Shown here piece by piece: positions 32,022-40,058 of a stretch of DNA of 64,000 nucleotides (position 1 is the stretch's first letter; every line of letters begins with the position of its first letter). Position numbers and translations under genes: made by a program. Under the pieces are notes generated by a model. It had not been told where the DNA came from. It ran no database searches and saw only the letters and a list, made by a program, of their open reading frames with translations. Where the stretch lies: contig NZ_DLHA01000017.1 in assembly GCF_002482975.1 (NCBI RefSeq), positions 38,837-102,836 of the forward strand, given 5' to 3'. The stretch is from Flavobacterium sp. UBA7680 (GTDB lineage: Bacteria > Bacteroidota > Bacteroidia > Flavobacteriales > Flavobacteriaceae).

Positions 32022-33020
32022 TTAGAAAGACAATAGAGAAATTCCGGCATTTACATAACCCGCACTTGTATTATCACTTGTAAAAGAAGCATTGCTGTAA
32101 TGTTCACCATCTTTAAATAATCTGGAAGAGAAATAATTGTTGATACCGCCTCCCACGTTTAACATGATATTTTTGGCAAAAAGATATTCGAATACTGCAC
32201 CGCTTTTAAGCTCGATTGTATTATAACTTACTTTACCATCCAACAGATTATTTCGACGGTTGTAAAAAGTACTGAACGAACTTTGGTTGGAACCGAGAAT
32301 AACCCATGCATTTCTCGCCACTTCTTTTTTAAGATTAATTCCTGTCGGAATATCTACAATAAGTTCTAATCCTGACGAAAGGAACTTATGATAATAGTTT
32401 ATAATGGGTTCTACCGGAATTGGAGAAGAAGGATCGATCAACACCAAAAGTCCGACAGAAAATGAAGAGTTCTCTGTTTTCTTTATTGGTAAAGTAAAAC
32501 TTCCATTAAAATTAAAACGTTTCACAGAATTTAGATTATCTGAAATACCTCTGGCAACCAATGAATATATAATGGGATGATTAAAAATACGGTCAGATCT
32601 GGAATAATTTACCGCCACATCTATGGTATTTCTATCTGATGTTAAAGGCATTAATTGAGAATCAGTAAAATTGGTTATATCTTTAAGTTCGATGGCGGTA
32701 TAGGTATAAAATACCGTTGCCGAAAGAGAATTTCCACTCCATTGAATTGCCGGAGAATTGAAAAAAGTGGTGATTCGTTCGGTCTTTATTTTTCCGTTTG
32801 CAAAATCTTGATCATCCAATTTTGAATCAAAATCACTGTAACCAAAACTGCTCGCAGAAACACCAAACTGTCTCAATGCCGGATAGCGAATTGCGAGTTC
32901 TCTTTTTCCTGCACTTGTGGTGTCTGCCGCAGGATGTACAGAAGACATACTGACCATGTTTTGCGCTTGTAATACGCACGAGAAAAGTAATGTATAAATG
33001 AAAAAGGCTTTTATTTTCAT
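32022..33020 (-). CDS. Predicted outer-membrane beta-barrel protein
   Basis: A 332-residue protein with a signal peptide (MKIKAFFIYTLLFSCVLQAQ). The mature part is alternating strands (FNSPAIQWSGNSLSATVFYTYTAIEL, NHPIIYSLVARGISDN, SSFSVGLLVLIDPSSPIPVEPIINYYHKF), ending in Phe (GISLLSF), so an outer-membrane barrel is likely. It resembles the DUF6268-type barrel proteins of Bacteroidota, by general appearance only. It lies 33 bases after the four-helix membrane protein gene, so the two are probably one unit in the redox island. Role unknown. Confidence 0.75.
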   Translation of the reverse strand: MKIKAFFIYTLLFSCVLQAQNMVSMSSVHPAADTTSAGKRELAIRYPALRQFGVSASSFGYSDFDSKLDDQDFANGKIKTERITTFFNSPAIQWSGNSLSATVFYTYTAIELKDITNFTDSQLMPLTSDRNTIDVAVNYSRSDRIFNHPIIYSLVARGISDNLNSVKRFNFNGSFTLPIKKTENSSFSVGLLVLIDPSSPIPVEPIINYYHKFLSSGLELIVDIPTGINLKKEVARNAWVILGSNQSSFSTFYNRRNNLLDGKVSYNTIELKSGAVFEYLFAKNIMLNVGGGINNYFSSRLFKDGEHYSNASFTSDNTSAGYVNAGISLLSF

Positions 33021-33053
33021 GGCTTCGTTATTTAAAATAGTATGTTTCCTGAT

Positions 33054-33548
33054 TTAAAGTCCTGTTGTTTTATTGATAAACTTCTGTTTTCTAAACTGAT
33101 AAACTGAACCGGCAATAAAGAGCAGTAATAAAACAAGAAGCGTATTCCCGATTACAGGATCTTTAATATCCTTAGCCAATGGATCTCCAAGCGGAACTCT
33201 GGTAAAAGTTTCATTAACGGTTGGAACCAGTGACAGAAAAAAACTAAAAGACAACCAGAAATTTTCAAAATAACGTGCTCTTTCGCTGTTTTTTCTTTTT
33301 GAATTCAGAAAATAAGCTGCTAATACCAGAATAATTATAAAAATAGCAAAGACATGCCCCGGATTAAATCCGCCATGTTTGGAGATCCCTAACGAAGTTA
33401 GTGAGGTTACGACTGTTCCGTAAAAATATATTTTACCGGATAATGTGTTCAAATTGATTTTACCATATTTGATAAAATCTACTACTGCCGCTACAATGGC
33501 GGCAACACCTATAATTGTGTGAAAAATTCCTAAACTTGATAATCCCAT
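33054..33548 (-). CDS. Four-helix membrane protein, unknown function
   Basis: A 164-residue protein with about four membrane helices (residues 5-27, 40-55, 65-85, 100-145 region) and a Lys/Arg-rich loop KRKNSERARYFENFW between. The segment KHGGFNPGHVFAIFIIILV carries the kind of conserved His residues found in DUF2306-like membrane proteins, an assignment I hold only weakly. It could be a heme or metal-binding redox protein or a transporter. It lies next to the AraC regulator in the same direction, behind the third copy of the shared promoter block (33578-33648). Confidence 0.65.
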   Translation of the reverse strand: MGLSSLGIFHTIIGVAAIVAAVVDFIKYGKINLNTLSGKIYFYGTVVTSLTSLGISKHGGFNPGHVFAIFIIILVLAAYFLNSKRKNSERARYFENFWLSFSFFLSLVPTVNETFTRVPLGDPLAKDIKDPVIGNTLLVLLLLFIAGSVYQFRKQKFINKTTGL

Positions 33549-33577
33549 TTTTTATGATTTAAATTTGTTTGAAAATA

Positions 33578-33648
33578 CATAGCAAACTTCCGATAGATCA
33601 AGGAGAATGGTTTTGTCAATTAGTCCAACTATTTGGCAATTTGGTTCA
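33578..33648 (-). promoter_or_regulatory. Shared redox-island promoter block (33054-gene copy)
   Basis: TGAACCAAATTGCCAAATAG, TTGGACTAATTGACAAAA and GAAGTTTG with the same 65-base spacing as in the other two copies. The CCAAA/CAAA elements repeat at about 8 and 20 bases, as AraC-family direct repeats do. Confidence 0.75.
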
Positions 33649-33655
33649 CAAAAAA

Positions 33656-33687
33656 AAGCATCCTTCAAATAAATGATAAGGATGCTT
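33656..33687 (-). terminator. Terminator of the AraC gene at 33715
   Basis: AAGCATCCTT / AAGGATGCTT hairpin followed by a T-run on the minus strand; it ends where the shared promoter block begins. Confidence 0.8.
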
Positions 33688-33714
33688 AAATATTTTATAA
33701 AATGAGTTTTAAAA

Positions 33715-34572
33715 TTACTCTTTGTTATTTAGTTTCTGACGGTAATTTGTTGGACTGACATTGTATTTACTGGTGAAACTTTTGGTAAAATTTGCCAAGT
33801 CATTAAAACCACAGTCAAATGCTATTTCAGTAATTCGCTGATCCGAGACTTGCAGTAATTCAGCAGCTTTCTCCAGTTTTTTAACTTTGATATAATTCGC
33901 TGGTGTATCATGGAATATTTTTGCAAATTCTCGTTTGAATGATGAAACACTTAAATTATTTTGCTGCGCCAGTTCTTCAATTGTGAGTTGTGAAAACAGA
34001 TTTGCTTCTATAATTTGTTTGAAAGTATAAGTTGTAGGAGAAAAAAGCTGTGATAATATGAGTTGTATGGATTCTGAATTTTGTGTTTGAGAAAGCAAAA
34101 GTATAATCTCCTTTACTTTCAACACCAAAATATCTTCGTTGATCAAAGAAGGATTTTCAAAATAAAACAATAATCCTTCAATGTACTTTTGAATTAGAAA
34201 ATCGTTGTTTATTTTTTCACTTGATTTATTTGATATTACGTTCTTAGGTTTTTGAAGTAATAACGGAAGTTCTCTGTCGTATATTTTTTTTAATATCTCT
34301 GGATAAAACGTAACAATTACAATTTCACAATTACTGTTTGATTTTGAATTGTGTATTTGTTTCCCTGAATTTATACAGTTTAGTAATAAAGAATAATTTG
34401 TAGCAACGCTTATTTGTTCCTCATCGATTTGATATTCAACATCTCCATCTTTTACATATAAAAAACAAGCCTGCTCCGTAACCGGAAAATCAAAATTAAA
34501 CGGCGGTGTCAATTCAATTTTTTGAATTAGTGTTTTGCCGTATAGATCGTGTTTTTTATAGTCGTTTATCAT
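33715..34572 (-). CDS. AraC-family transcriptional regulator (likely controls the redox island)
   Basis: A 285-residue regulator. Residues 1-150 form a cupin-like sensing domain (VKDGDVEYQIDEEQISVATNYSLLLNCINS). The C-terminal 100 residues hold the two AraC helix-turn-helix units: LTIEELAQQNNLSVSSFKREFAKIFHDTPANYIKVKKLEKAAELL and ITEIAFDCGFNDLANFTKSFTSKYNVSPTNYRQKL. It is transcribed alone toward the redox genes. The three aligned promoter blocks nearby carry direct repeats of the type bound by this family, which makes it the obvious candidate regulator, as an activator because the sites lie upstream of the -7 element. The inducer is not known. Confidence 0.92.
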   Translation of the reverse strand: MINDYKKHDLYGKTLIQKIELTPPFNFDFPVTEQACFLYVKDGDVEYQIDEEQISVATNYSLLLNCINSGKQIHNSKSNSNCEIVIVTFYPEILKKIYDRELPLLLQKPKNVISNKSSEKINNDFLIQKYIEGLLFYFENPSLINEDILVLKVKEIILLLSQTQNSESIQLILSQLFSPTTYTFKQIIEANLFSQLTIEELAQQNNLSVSSFKREFAKIFHDTPANYIKVKKLEKAAELLQVSDQRITEIAFDCGFNDLANFTKSFTSKYNVSPTNYRQKLNNKE

Positions 34573-34713
34573 AATTTTTTATTTTCTTCTTTCAACCTTA
34601 TTAAGTGTCAGTTACAAACTCTTTCTGACCGTTATTATTATAATTGGATTGTTTTTTTAATTCTTTACGTTAGTTTTTATCTTAAACTAAAAAATAAAAA
34701 AACTCAAGTCTCC

Positions 34714-34748
34714 TGACAAACAGCTGTCATAATGCCCCATTACTTTTG
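34714..34748 (+). promoter_or_regulatory. Candidate promoter of the VOC gene
   Basis: -7 box TACTTTTG at 34741-34748, about 25 bases before the ATG. An inverted repeat TGACA-N6-TGTCA (34714-34729) lies upstream and could be an operator. Confidence 0.55.
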
Positions 34749-34772
34749 TCCTATAACTTAAAAAATAAAGAT

Positions 34773-35183
34773 ATGAATTTAGTATCAATTCGCATTATTA
34801 CTGCCCGTTTAGAAGAATTAGTGAAATTTTATGAGCAGGTTACGGGTATAACTGCCGTACAATATACTCCAGATTTTGCTGAAGTTAAAACACCCACAAC
34901 AACATTAGCAATTGGAAGTACCAAAACCTTACTTTTTTTTGGAGGCGATGAAGTTGCGAAACCTGCTCAAAACAGCAGTGTTATTATAGAATTTAAATCC
35001 GAAGATGTAGAACAAGACTATATTAGACTAGCAGATTATCTTCAAAATAATATAGTGCAAAAACCCACCACAATGCCGTGGGGTAATAAATCATTTTTAT
35101 TTCGTGATCCTGATGGTAATCTTGTCAATTTATTTACGCCAGTCACAGCAGAAGCTATTGCAAAATTTAACGCTCAAAATTAA
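34773..35183 (+). CDS. VOC (glyoxalase/bleomycin-resistance) family protein
   Basis: A 136-residue single VOC domain from the ATG at 34773; a longer start at 34746 overlaps the -7 box. NLVSIRIITARLEELVKFYEQVTGITAV begins the fold; FLFRDPDGNLVNLF carries the family's second-half metal motif but with Asn in place of the usual Glu, so a metal site may be altered. No close partner is visible. It lies beside an AraC regulator with a cupin domain. Function could be binding or detoxifying a small molecule; not determined. Confidence 0.85.
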   Translation: MNLVSIRIITARLEELVKFYEQVTGITAVQYTPDFAEVKTPTTTLAIGSTKTLLFFGGDEVAKPAQNSSVIIEFKSEDVEQDYIRLADYLQNNIVQKPTTMPWGNKSFLFRDPDGNLVNLFTPVTAEAIAKFNAQN

Positions 35184-35225
35184 CTCTAACTATCGAAGAA
35201 ATTCAGGTGAATTATAAATAGTATT

Positions 35226-35261
35226 TCCTGAGTCAGATTTCAATTGAAATCTGACTCAGGA
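35226..35261. terminator. 36-base perfect palindrome, probable terminator
   Basis: TCCTGAGTCAGATTTCAA followed directly by its inverse TTGAAATCTGACTCAGGA; 18 perfect pairs if the loop is ignored. It lies between the VOC gene and the next regulator. It has no long T-run. Confidence 0.65.
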
Positions 35262-35321
35262 TTATAATTGAGTTTCCGCATATGAATTATTTTGTAGTTT
35301 TATAAAAATTTTGGGTGAATT

Positions 35322-36173
35322 ATGCCGACTAAAAAAGAAACTATAGAAATACATAAAGATGAGCTAAGCACCCCAGGCATCGATATTGCTACATTTGATA
35401 ATCTTCAGGAATATCTGAACACTGCCCACAGAGACGATCATTATATGTTTGTTATCCTGCAAAATGGAAATTTTCTTTGGGAACTTGATTTTAAAGAAAT
35501 AACCCAGATTGGTCCATCTGTAGGTTTCGTAGCACCCGGACAAGTACATCGCTATCTTGAGGCAAAACAATGCAAAGGCTGGTTGGTATTTGTAGATAAT
35601 GATTTAGTTCCGCTTCAATATCGAGACATTTTCATTACCTATTTAAATGCAAAACAATCTGCATCGGTAATGAATGATGAAACGGTTTTTAAAATGCTCC
35701 CATTACTTGTGTCAACGCTTGAACAAGCACATCAGCCGTTGTTTAATTCTGTCTTAAGATCAATGATAGAAACTCTCGCTGGTATGGTCGCTTCAAAAAT
35801 TTTAGATTCACAAAATTCCGTGATTCGTCCGGAAGGACAAAAATACAATACTGTCGTAAGATTTAAACAACTGATAGCTGAGCACAAAACAAAAGTAAAA
35901 CAGGTTCAGGAGTATGCCTCTCTTTTAAATATTTCACCGCTTTACCTTAACGAAATTGCAAAACAAATCACAGGATTTCCGGCAAGTTACTGGATCAATC
36001 AGGAAATTTTACTGGAGGCCAAACGCATGCTTTATTACACCACACTCGATGTTAAACAAATAGCTTACGAGTTAGGTTATGAAGATTATCAATACTTTTC
36101 ACGCTTCTTTAAAAAGAATACCGTAATGACTGCTCTTGAGTTTAGAAATTCAAAACCATTAATTGTCCAATAA
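35322..36173 (+). CDS. AraC-family transcriptional regulator with cupin sensing domain
   Basis: A 283-residue regulator. The first half is cupin-like (DDHYMFVILQNGNFLWELDFKEITQIGPSVGFVAPGQVHRYLEAKQCKGWLVF). The C-terminal half holds two helix-turn-helix units: VQEYASLLNISPLYLNEIAKQITGFPASYWINQEILLEAKRML and VKQIAYELGYEDYQYFSRFFKKNTVMTALEFRNSKP. The MFS gene starts about 75 bases downstream behind its own -7 box, so this is the likely regulator of that exporter. Inducer unknown. Confidence 0.9.
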   Translation: MPTKKETIEIHKDELSTPGIDIATFDNLQEYLNTAHRDDHYMFVILQNGNFLWELDFKEITQIGPSVGFVAPGQVHRYLEAKQCKGWLVFVDNDLVPLQYRDIFITYLNAKQSASVMNDETVFKMLPLLVSTLEQAHQPLFNSVLRSMIETLAGMVASKILDSQNSVIRPEGQKYNTVVRFKQLIAEHKTKVKQVQEYASLLNISPLYLNEIAKQITGFPASYWINQEILLEAKRMLYYTTLDVKQIAYELGYEDYQYFSRFFKKNTVMTALEFRNSKPLIVQ

Positions 36174-36213
36174 CAGCCATTAATCGGCTATGCCCTGCAC
36201 TGCCCTTCCCGTT

Positions 36214-36221
36214 TATCTTTG
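36214..36221 (+). promoter_or_regulatory. Candidate -7 box (TATCTTTG) of the MFS gene
   Basis: Exact TAnnTTTG match 27 bases before the ATG at 36249. It overlaps an upstream TTG codon, so that start is unlikely. Confidence 0.5.
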
Positions 36222-36248
36222 CCGTTGTATAATTATAATAAATCTACA

Positions 36249-37406
36249 ATGGTACAAACCAACAATTTTACTAAAATGATCACACCAATAATTCTATCGG
36301 TGTTTGCTATTTACTTAACTATTGGCATGACTCTGGGAATTCTGCCTGGTTTTATAAAAACAAATTTAAACCTCAGCAATTTTATTGTGGGCTTAGTTAT
36401 CGGACTACAGTCATTGGCGACTTTGTTTACAAGGGCATATTCCGGAAAAATAACCGATACAAAAGGAGCCAAAAACAGCAATCATCTGGGAGTATTACTT
36501 ATGATTATTTCAGGAGGCATTTATGTAACAGCTTCTTTATTTTCTAATAATGTTTTAGTCGCTATAATTTTATTGATAATTGCCCGAATCGTACACGGTA
36601 CTTCTGAAAGTCTTGCTATAACTGGTGCTTTATCGTGGGGAATAGGTCTGGCAGGCATACAGCAATCGGGAAAAGTAATGACATGGAACGGAATTGCCAT
36701 GTATGCAGGAATTGCAATTGGAGCTCCGGCGGCTTTATGGCTCAAAAGTACTTATGGCATAACGATCGTATTCATTTTAATCTGTTTGCTTTCTGCTGCA
36801 AGCTGGCTTTTTACCCTAAAACTGCCTTCTTTAACTGTCGACCCTTCTCTAGTGAGATCTCCGTTTTACAAAGTTGTGGGACTTATTTCGCAACAAGGAC
36901 TGGCGTTGGCATTTTCTGCTATTGGGTTTGCCTGTATATCGTCGTTTATTGCGTTGTTGTTTTTAGATAAAAACTGGGGAAATCCGTCATTGGCTTTCAT
37001 GGCATTTGGATTCTTTTATATAATAACAAGAGTTCTTTTTTCTTCATTTCCTGATAAATTTGGCGGTTATAAAGTGGCACTTGTATCTCTGATTATTGAA
37101 ATTATAGGCCAGCTTTTAATTGGATTTGCGCCTTCAAAAATGATTGCTTTGGCAGGCTGCGGTATTACCGGAATAGGGTTCTCATTAATATTTCCATCTT
37201 TGGGCGTATTAGCAATTAAAAAAGTAATTCCACAAATGCGCGGAACAGCTTTAGGAGCGTACGCTGCTTTTTTTGATCTTTCACTTGCCTTGGCCGGGCC
37301 GGCAGCGGGACTTATAGCAGGTTTCTATAATTATCAGTCTGTTTATTTTTTTGGAGGAATCAGTTCGCTTCTGGCAATAGCAACTTTATCTTATAAGAAA
37401 CAGTAA
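36249..37406 (+). CDS. MFS transporter (efflux type)
   Basis: A 385-residue inner-membrane protein with about 12 helices. It has MFS features: LGILPGFIKTNLNLSNFIVGLVIGLQSLATLFTRAYSGKITDTKGAK contains the loop motif between helices 2 and 3 (GKITDTKGAK), and HGTSESLAITGALSWGIGLAG lies in helix 4-5. It resembles drug or sugar efflux (arabinose-efflux-like) MFS proteins. It lies directly after an AraC regulator and near detoxification genes, so export of a toxic or excess compound is plausible. The substrate is not visible. Confidence 0.87.
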   Translation: MVQTNNFTKMITPIILSVFAIYLTIGMTLGILPGFIKTNLNLSNFIVGLVIGLQSLATLFTRAYSGKITDTKGAKNSNHLGVLLMIISGGIYVTASLFSNNVLVAIILLIIARIVHGTSESLAITGALSWGIGLAGIQQSGKVMTWNGIAMYAGIAIGAPAALWLKSTYGITIVFILICLLSAASWLFTLKLPSLTVDPSLVRSPFYKVVGLISQQGLALAFSAIGFACISSFIALLFLDKNWGNPSLAFMAFGFFYIITRVLFSSFPDKFGGYKVALVSLIIEIIGQLLIGFAPSKMIALAGCGITGIGFSLIFPSLGVLAIKKVIPQMRGTALGAYAAFFDLSLALAGPAAGLIAGFYNYQSVYFFGGISSLLAIATLSYKKQ

Positions 37407-37431
37407 CTACACTTTCTATTTTTAAAAAATT

Positions 37432-37460
37432 AAAACCTCATTTTTATAGTGAGGTTTTTT
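37432..37460 (+). terminator. Terminator of the MFS gene
   Basis: AAAACCTCA / TGAGGTTTT hairpin with a nine-base loop and T-run. Confidence 0.85.
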
Positions 37461-37573
37461 CTTTTATATATCCCTTACTATCAATTTTAAGATTCTGAAT
37501 TTTTCGGCTTAATATTTTTAATTTTATTTTAAGAAAATTTTAATGTTCCTATATGATTTTATACTTCTATTTA

Positions 37574-37581
37574 TATATTTG
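37574..37581 (+). promoter_or_regulatory. Candidate -7 box (TATATTTG) of the receptor gene
   Basis: Exact TAnnTTTG match 37 bases before the receptor ATG. Downstream AATCAGTCTAAATAAGAAT could hold an iron-regulator site, but I cannot assign one. Confidence 0.5.
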
Positions 37582-37618
37582 TAATCAGTCTAAATAAGAA
37601 TAAATTACAGAATTTCAT

Positions 37619-40000
37619 ATGAAAACAACATTTAAAACACTTAAAAACAATGTTTTAACAAGAGTGTTTCTAGCGTTACTGACTATTTTTTTGTGTTCAG
37701 AAACTGCTTTTTCTCAGTCTACTTTGGGAACAATTTCAGGTAAAGCAATCCTGAAAGACGGAAATCCTTTACAAGGTGCTACAGTAAAAATTTCAGAATT
37801 AAATAAAACTACAACAACAGATTCTGATGGTACTTATCTACTAAAAAACATTCCTTTTGGAACTTATTTAGTTGAAATAAAACTAAACGGTTATGACTCT
37901 ACTCCTGCTTCTGTTTTAGTCGATCAAAACAATTCAAATCCAACTCTTAATTTTGAACTCGCTTATACTTCGCAAAAATTAGAGGAAGTTATCGTAAGTT
38001 CTGGAGGAAACCGATTTGCAAGAAAAGAAAGTGAAGAGGTTTCTAAAATGAAACTTAAAAACATGGAAAATCCGCAGGTTTACAGCATTGTAAGTAAAGA
38101 ACTTATGAAAGAGCAGGTAATCACAGATTATAATAGTGCTTTTAAAAACATTCCGGGTGCAGGTATTTCGGAAGTTAGAAACCAGGGAAGATCAACTAAT
38201 ATTTCGAGAGGATTTGCAACACCTCAATTAGTAAGAAACGGAGTTGGAAGTTTTACTTATAATTCAATTGATCCTTCTAACTTAGAGCGTATTGAAGTTA
38301 TCAAAGGGCCATCGGCAACATTGTTTGGAAGTACAATTTCTTCTTTTGGAGGTTTGTTTAACAGGGTAACAAAAAAACCTTTTGATTTCTTTAAAGGTGA
38401 AGTATCGTATTCTGCAGGTGATTGGGATTTAAATCGTTTTACAGCCGATATTAATACACCAATTAATGATGATAAAACAGCTCTTTTCAGAATTAATACA
38501 GCTTTGCATAGTGAAAGAAGTTTTCAGGATGCAGGTTTTAGTAAAAGCTTTTTTATAGCTCCAAGTTTTTCTTATCAGGTAAACGAAAGAATGACTTTAC
38601 TTATTGATGCTGAGTTTAGTGCATCAAAAGGAGTTTCTCCAACGAGATTAGCTCCTTTTACCGGAGCTGGTGCTACTGCACATAGTATTGAAGAAATGGG
38701 AATCCCTTATAAACTTTCATTTGCTAACAATACTGTAAATTTCACCGCTCAGCAGTATAATATATTTGCACAGTTAAAATATCAAATTTCAGATGAATGG
38801 ACGTCACAAACTATTGTTTCGCGTACAAGATCATCATCAGAAGGATATACTGTAGCATTGACAGCTATAAGTAACGAAACATTAAGACAACAAGTTACAA
38901 ATCAGGACTATCCTTATTACGGTACAGACATTCAACAAAACTTTAATGGGGATTTCAAAATTGGAAACTTACGTAACAGAGTTGTAGCAGGTTTAGATTT
39001 CTACAGCCTTCGTGCAACGCGTAATGATGCAACGATAAATATGCCGGCTATCAATTTTAGAACACCGGGAGATGCTTATAATAACTTTACCATTGATAAA
39101 ATAAAACCATTATTTGCGGGAGTTAATTATGTTAATTATGTATCTAATAACGAAAGAACATATAGCGCATATATATCTGATGTATTGAATATTACTGATC
39201 GATTAATTGTAATGGGAGGCGTTAGAGCTGACCGTTATTTTAATAAAGGAACGTACTATCCGGCTACTAACACTACTACAGGTGATTACAACCAAACCGC
39301 ATTTTCTCCTAGATTTGGAGCAGTTTATCAAATTGTTAAAGAGAAAATCTCTGTATTCTCTAATTACATGAACGGATTTAATAATGTTGGAGGTTCAGAT
39401 TTTAATGGAGATACTTTTAAACCAAACCACGCAAATCAGTTAGAAGGAGGATTTAAATTCGACTTTGATAAAATTAGTGCTACTTTGAGTTATTATAATA
39501 TTGAAGTAACTAACATGACCCGTAATGATCCGGATCATGCCAATTTTCAAATTCAGGATGGTACGCAGTTAAGTAAAGGTTTTGAAGCTGAACTTATTGC
39601 AAATCCTATTAAAGGTTTAAATATTGTGGCTGGTTACACGTATAACGACAGTAGATTATCGAAATCAAATCCGACTACTAACGGATTACGTCCAACAACT
39701 GCAGGTTCGCCAACAACTGCCAATCTTTGGGCAAGTTACAGATTAACTCAAGGTGCAGCATCTGGTCTTGGATTTGGTGTGGGAGGAATTTACGGAAGCA
39801 ATTATTTCCAGACTAATACAGCTACTTTTAAATTCCAAATTCCTGAATATACTGTTTTAGATGCTTCTGTTTTCTATGACAGACCAAAATACAGATTAGG
39901 TTTAAAAGTGGATAACTTAACAAACGAGAAATACTGGTCATACCGTTTAGCTGCTCAAAATCCAACGAGAGTTACCGGAAATATTACCTTTAAATTCTAA
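37619..40000 (+). CDS. TonB-dependent siderophore receptor
   Basis: A 793-residue outer-membrane transporter. The signal peptide ends near ETAFSQ (about residue 33). Residues 35-115 form a CarboxypepD_reg-like domain (GTISGKAILKDGNPLQGATVKISELNKTTTTDSDGTYLLKNIPFGTYL). The plug (about 120-240) shows RGFATPQLVRNGVGSFTYNSIDPSNLERIEVIKGPSATLFGS, typical of siderophore receptors. The barrel ends GNITFKF with a terminal Phe. A PepSY membrane protein follows 58 bases later, which matches siderophore uptake and reduction. The precise ligand (a ferric siderophore or heme) cannot be told. Confidence 0.92.
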   Translation: MKTTFKTLKNNVLTRVFLALLTIFLCSETAFSQSTLGTISGKAILKDGNPLQGATVKISELNKTTTTDSDGTYLLKNIPFGTYLVEIKLNGYDSTPASVLVDQNNSNPTLNFELAYTSQKLEEVIVSSGGNRFARKESEEVSKMKLKNMENPQVYSIVSKELMKEQVITDYNSAFKNIPGAGISEVRNQGRSTNISRGFATPQLVRNGVGSFTYNSIDPSNLERIEVIKGPSATLFGSTISSFGGLFNRVTKKPFDFFKGEVSYSAGDWDLNRFTADINTPINDDKTALFRINTALHSERSFQDAGFSKSFFIAPSFSYQVNERMTLLIDAEFSASKGVSPTRLAPFTGAGATAHSIEEMGIPYKLSFANNTVNFTAQQYNIFAQLKYQISDEWTSQTIVSRTRSSSEGYTVALTAISNETLRQQVTNQDYPYYGTDIQQNFNGDFKIGNLRNRVVAGLDFYSLRATRNDATINMPAINFRTPGDAYNNFTIDKIKPLFAGVNYVNYVSNNERTYSAYISDVLNITDRLIVMGGVRADRYFNKGTYYPATNTTTGDYNQTAFSPRFGAVYQIVKEKISVFSNYMNGFNNVGGSDFNGDTFKPNHANQLEGGFKFDFDKISATLSYYNIEVTNMTRNDPDHANFQIQDGTQLSKGFEAELIANPIKGLNIVAGYTYNDSRLSKSNPTTNGLRPTTAGSPTTANLWASYRLTQGAASGLGFGVGGIYGSNYFQTNTATFKFQIPEYTVLDASVFYDRPKYRLGLKVDNLTNEKYWSYRLAAQNPTRVTGNITFKF

Positions 40001-40058
40001 GATTTTCAGTTCGTTATTTCGACTGATATTATTTACATTTGGGCTTTTATAATAAGTT

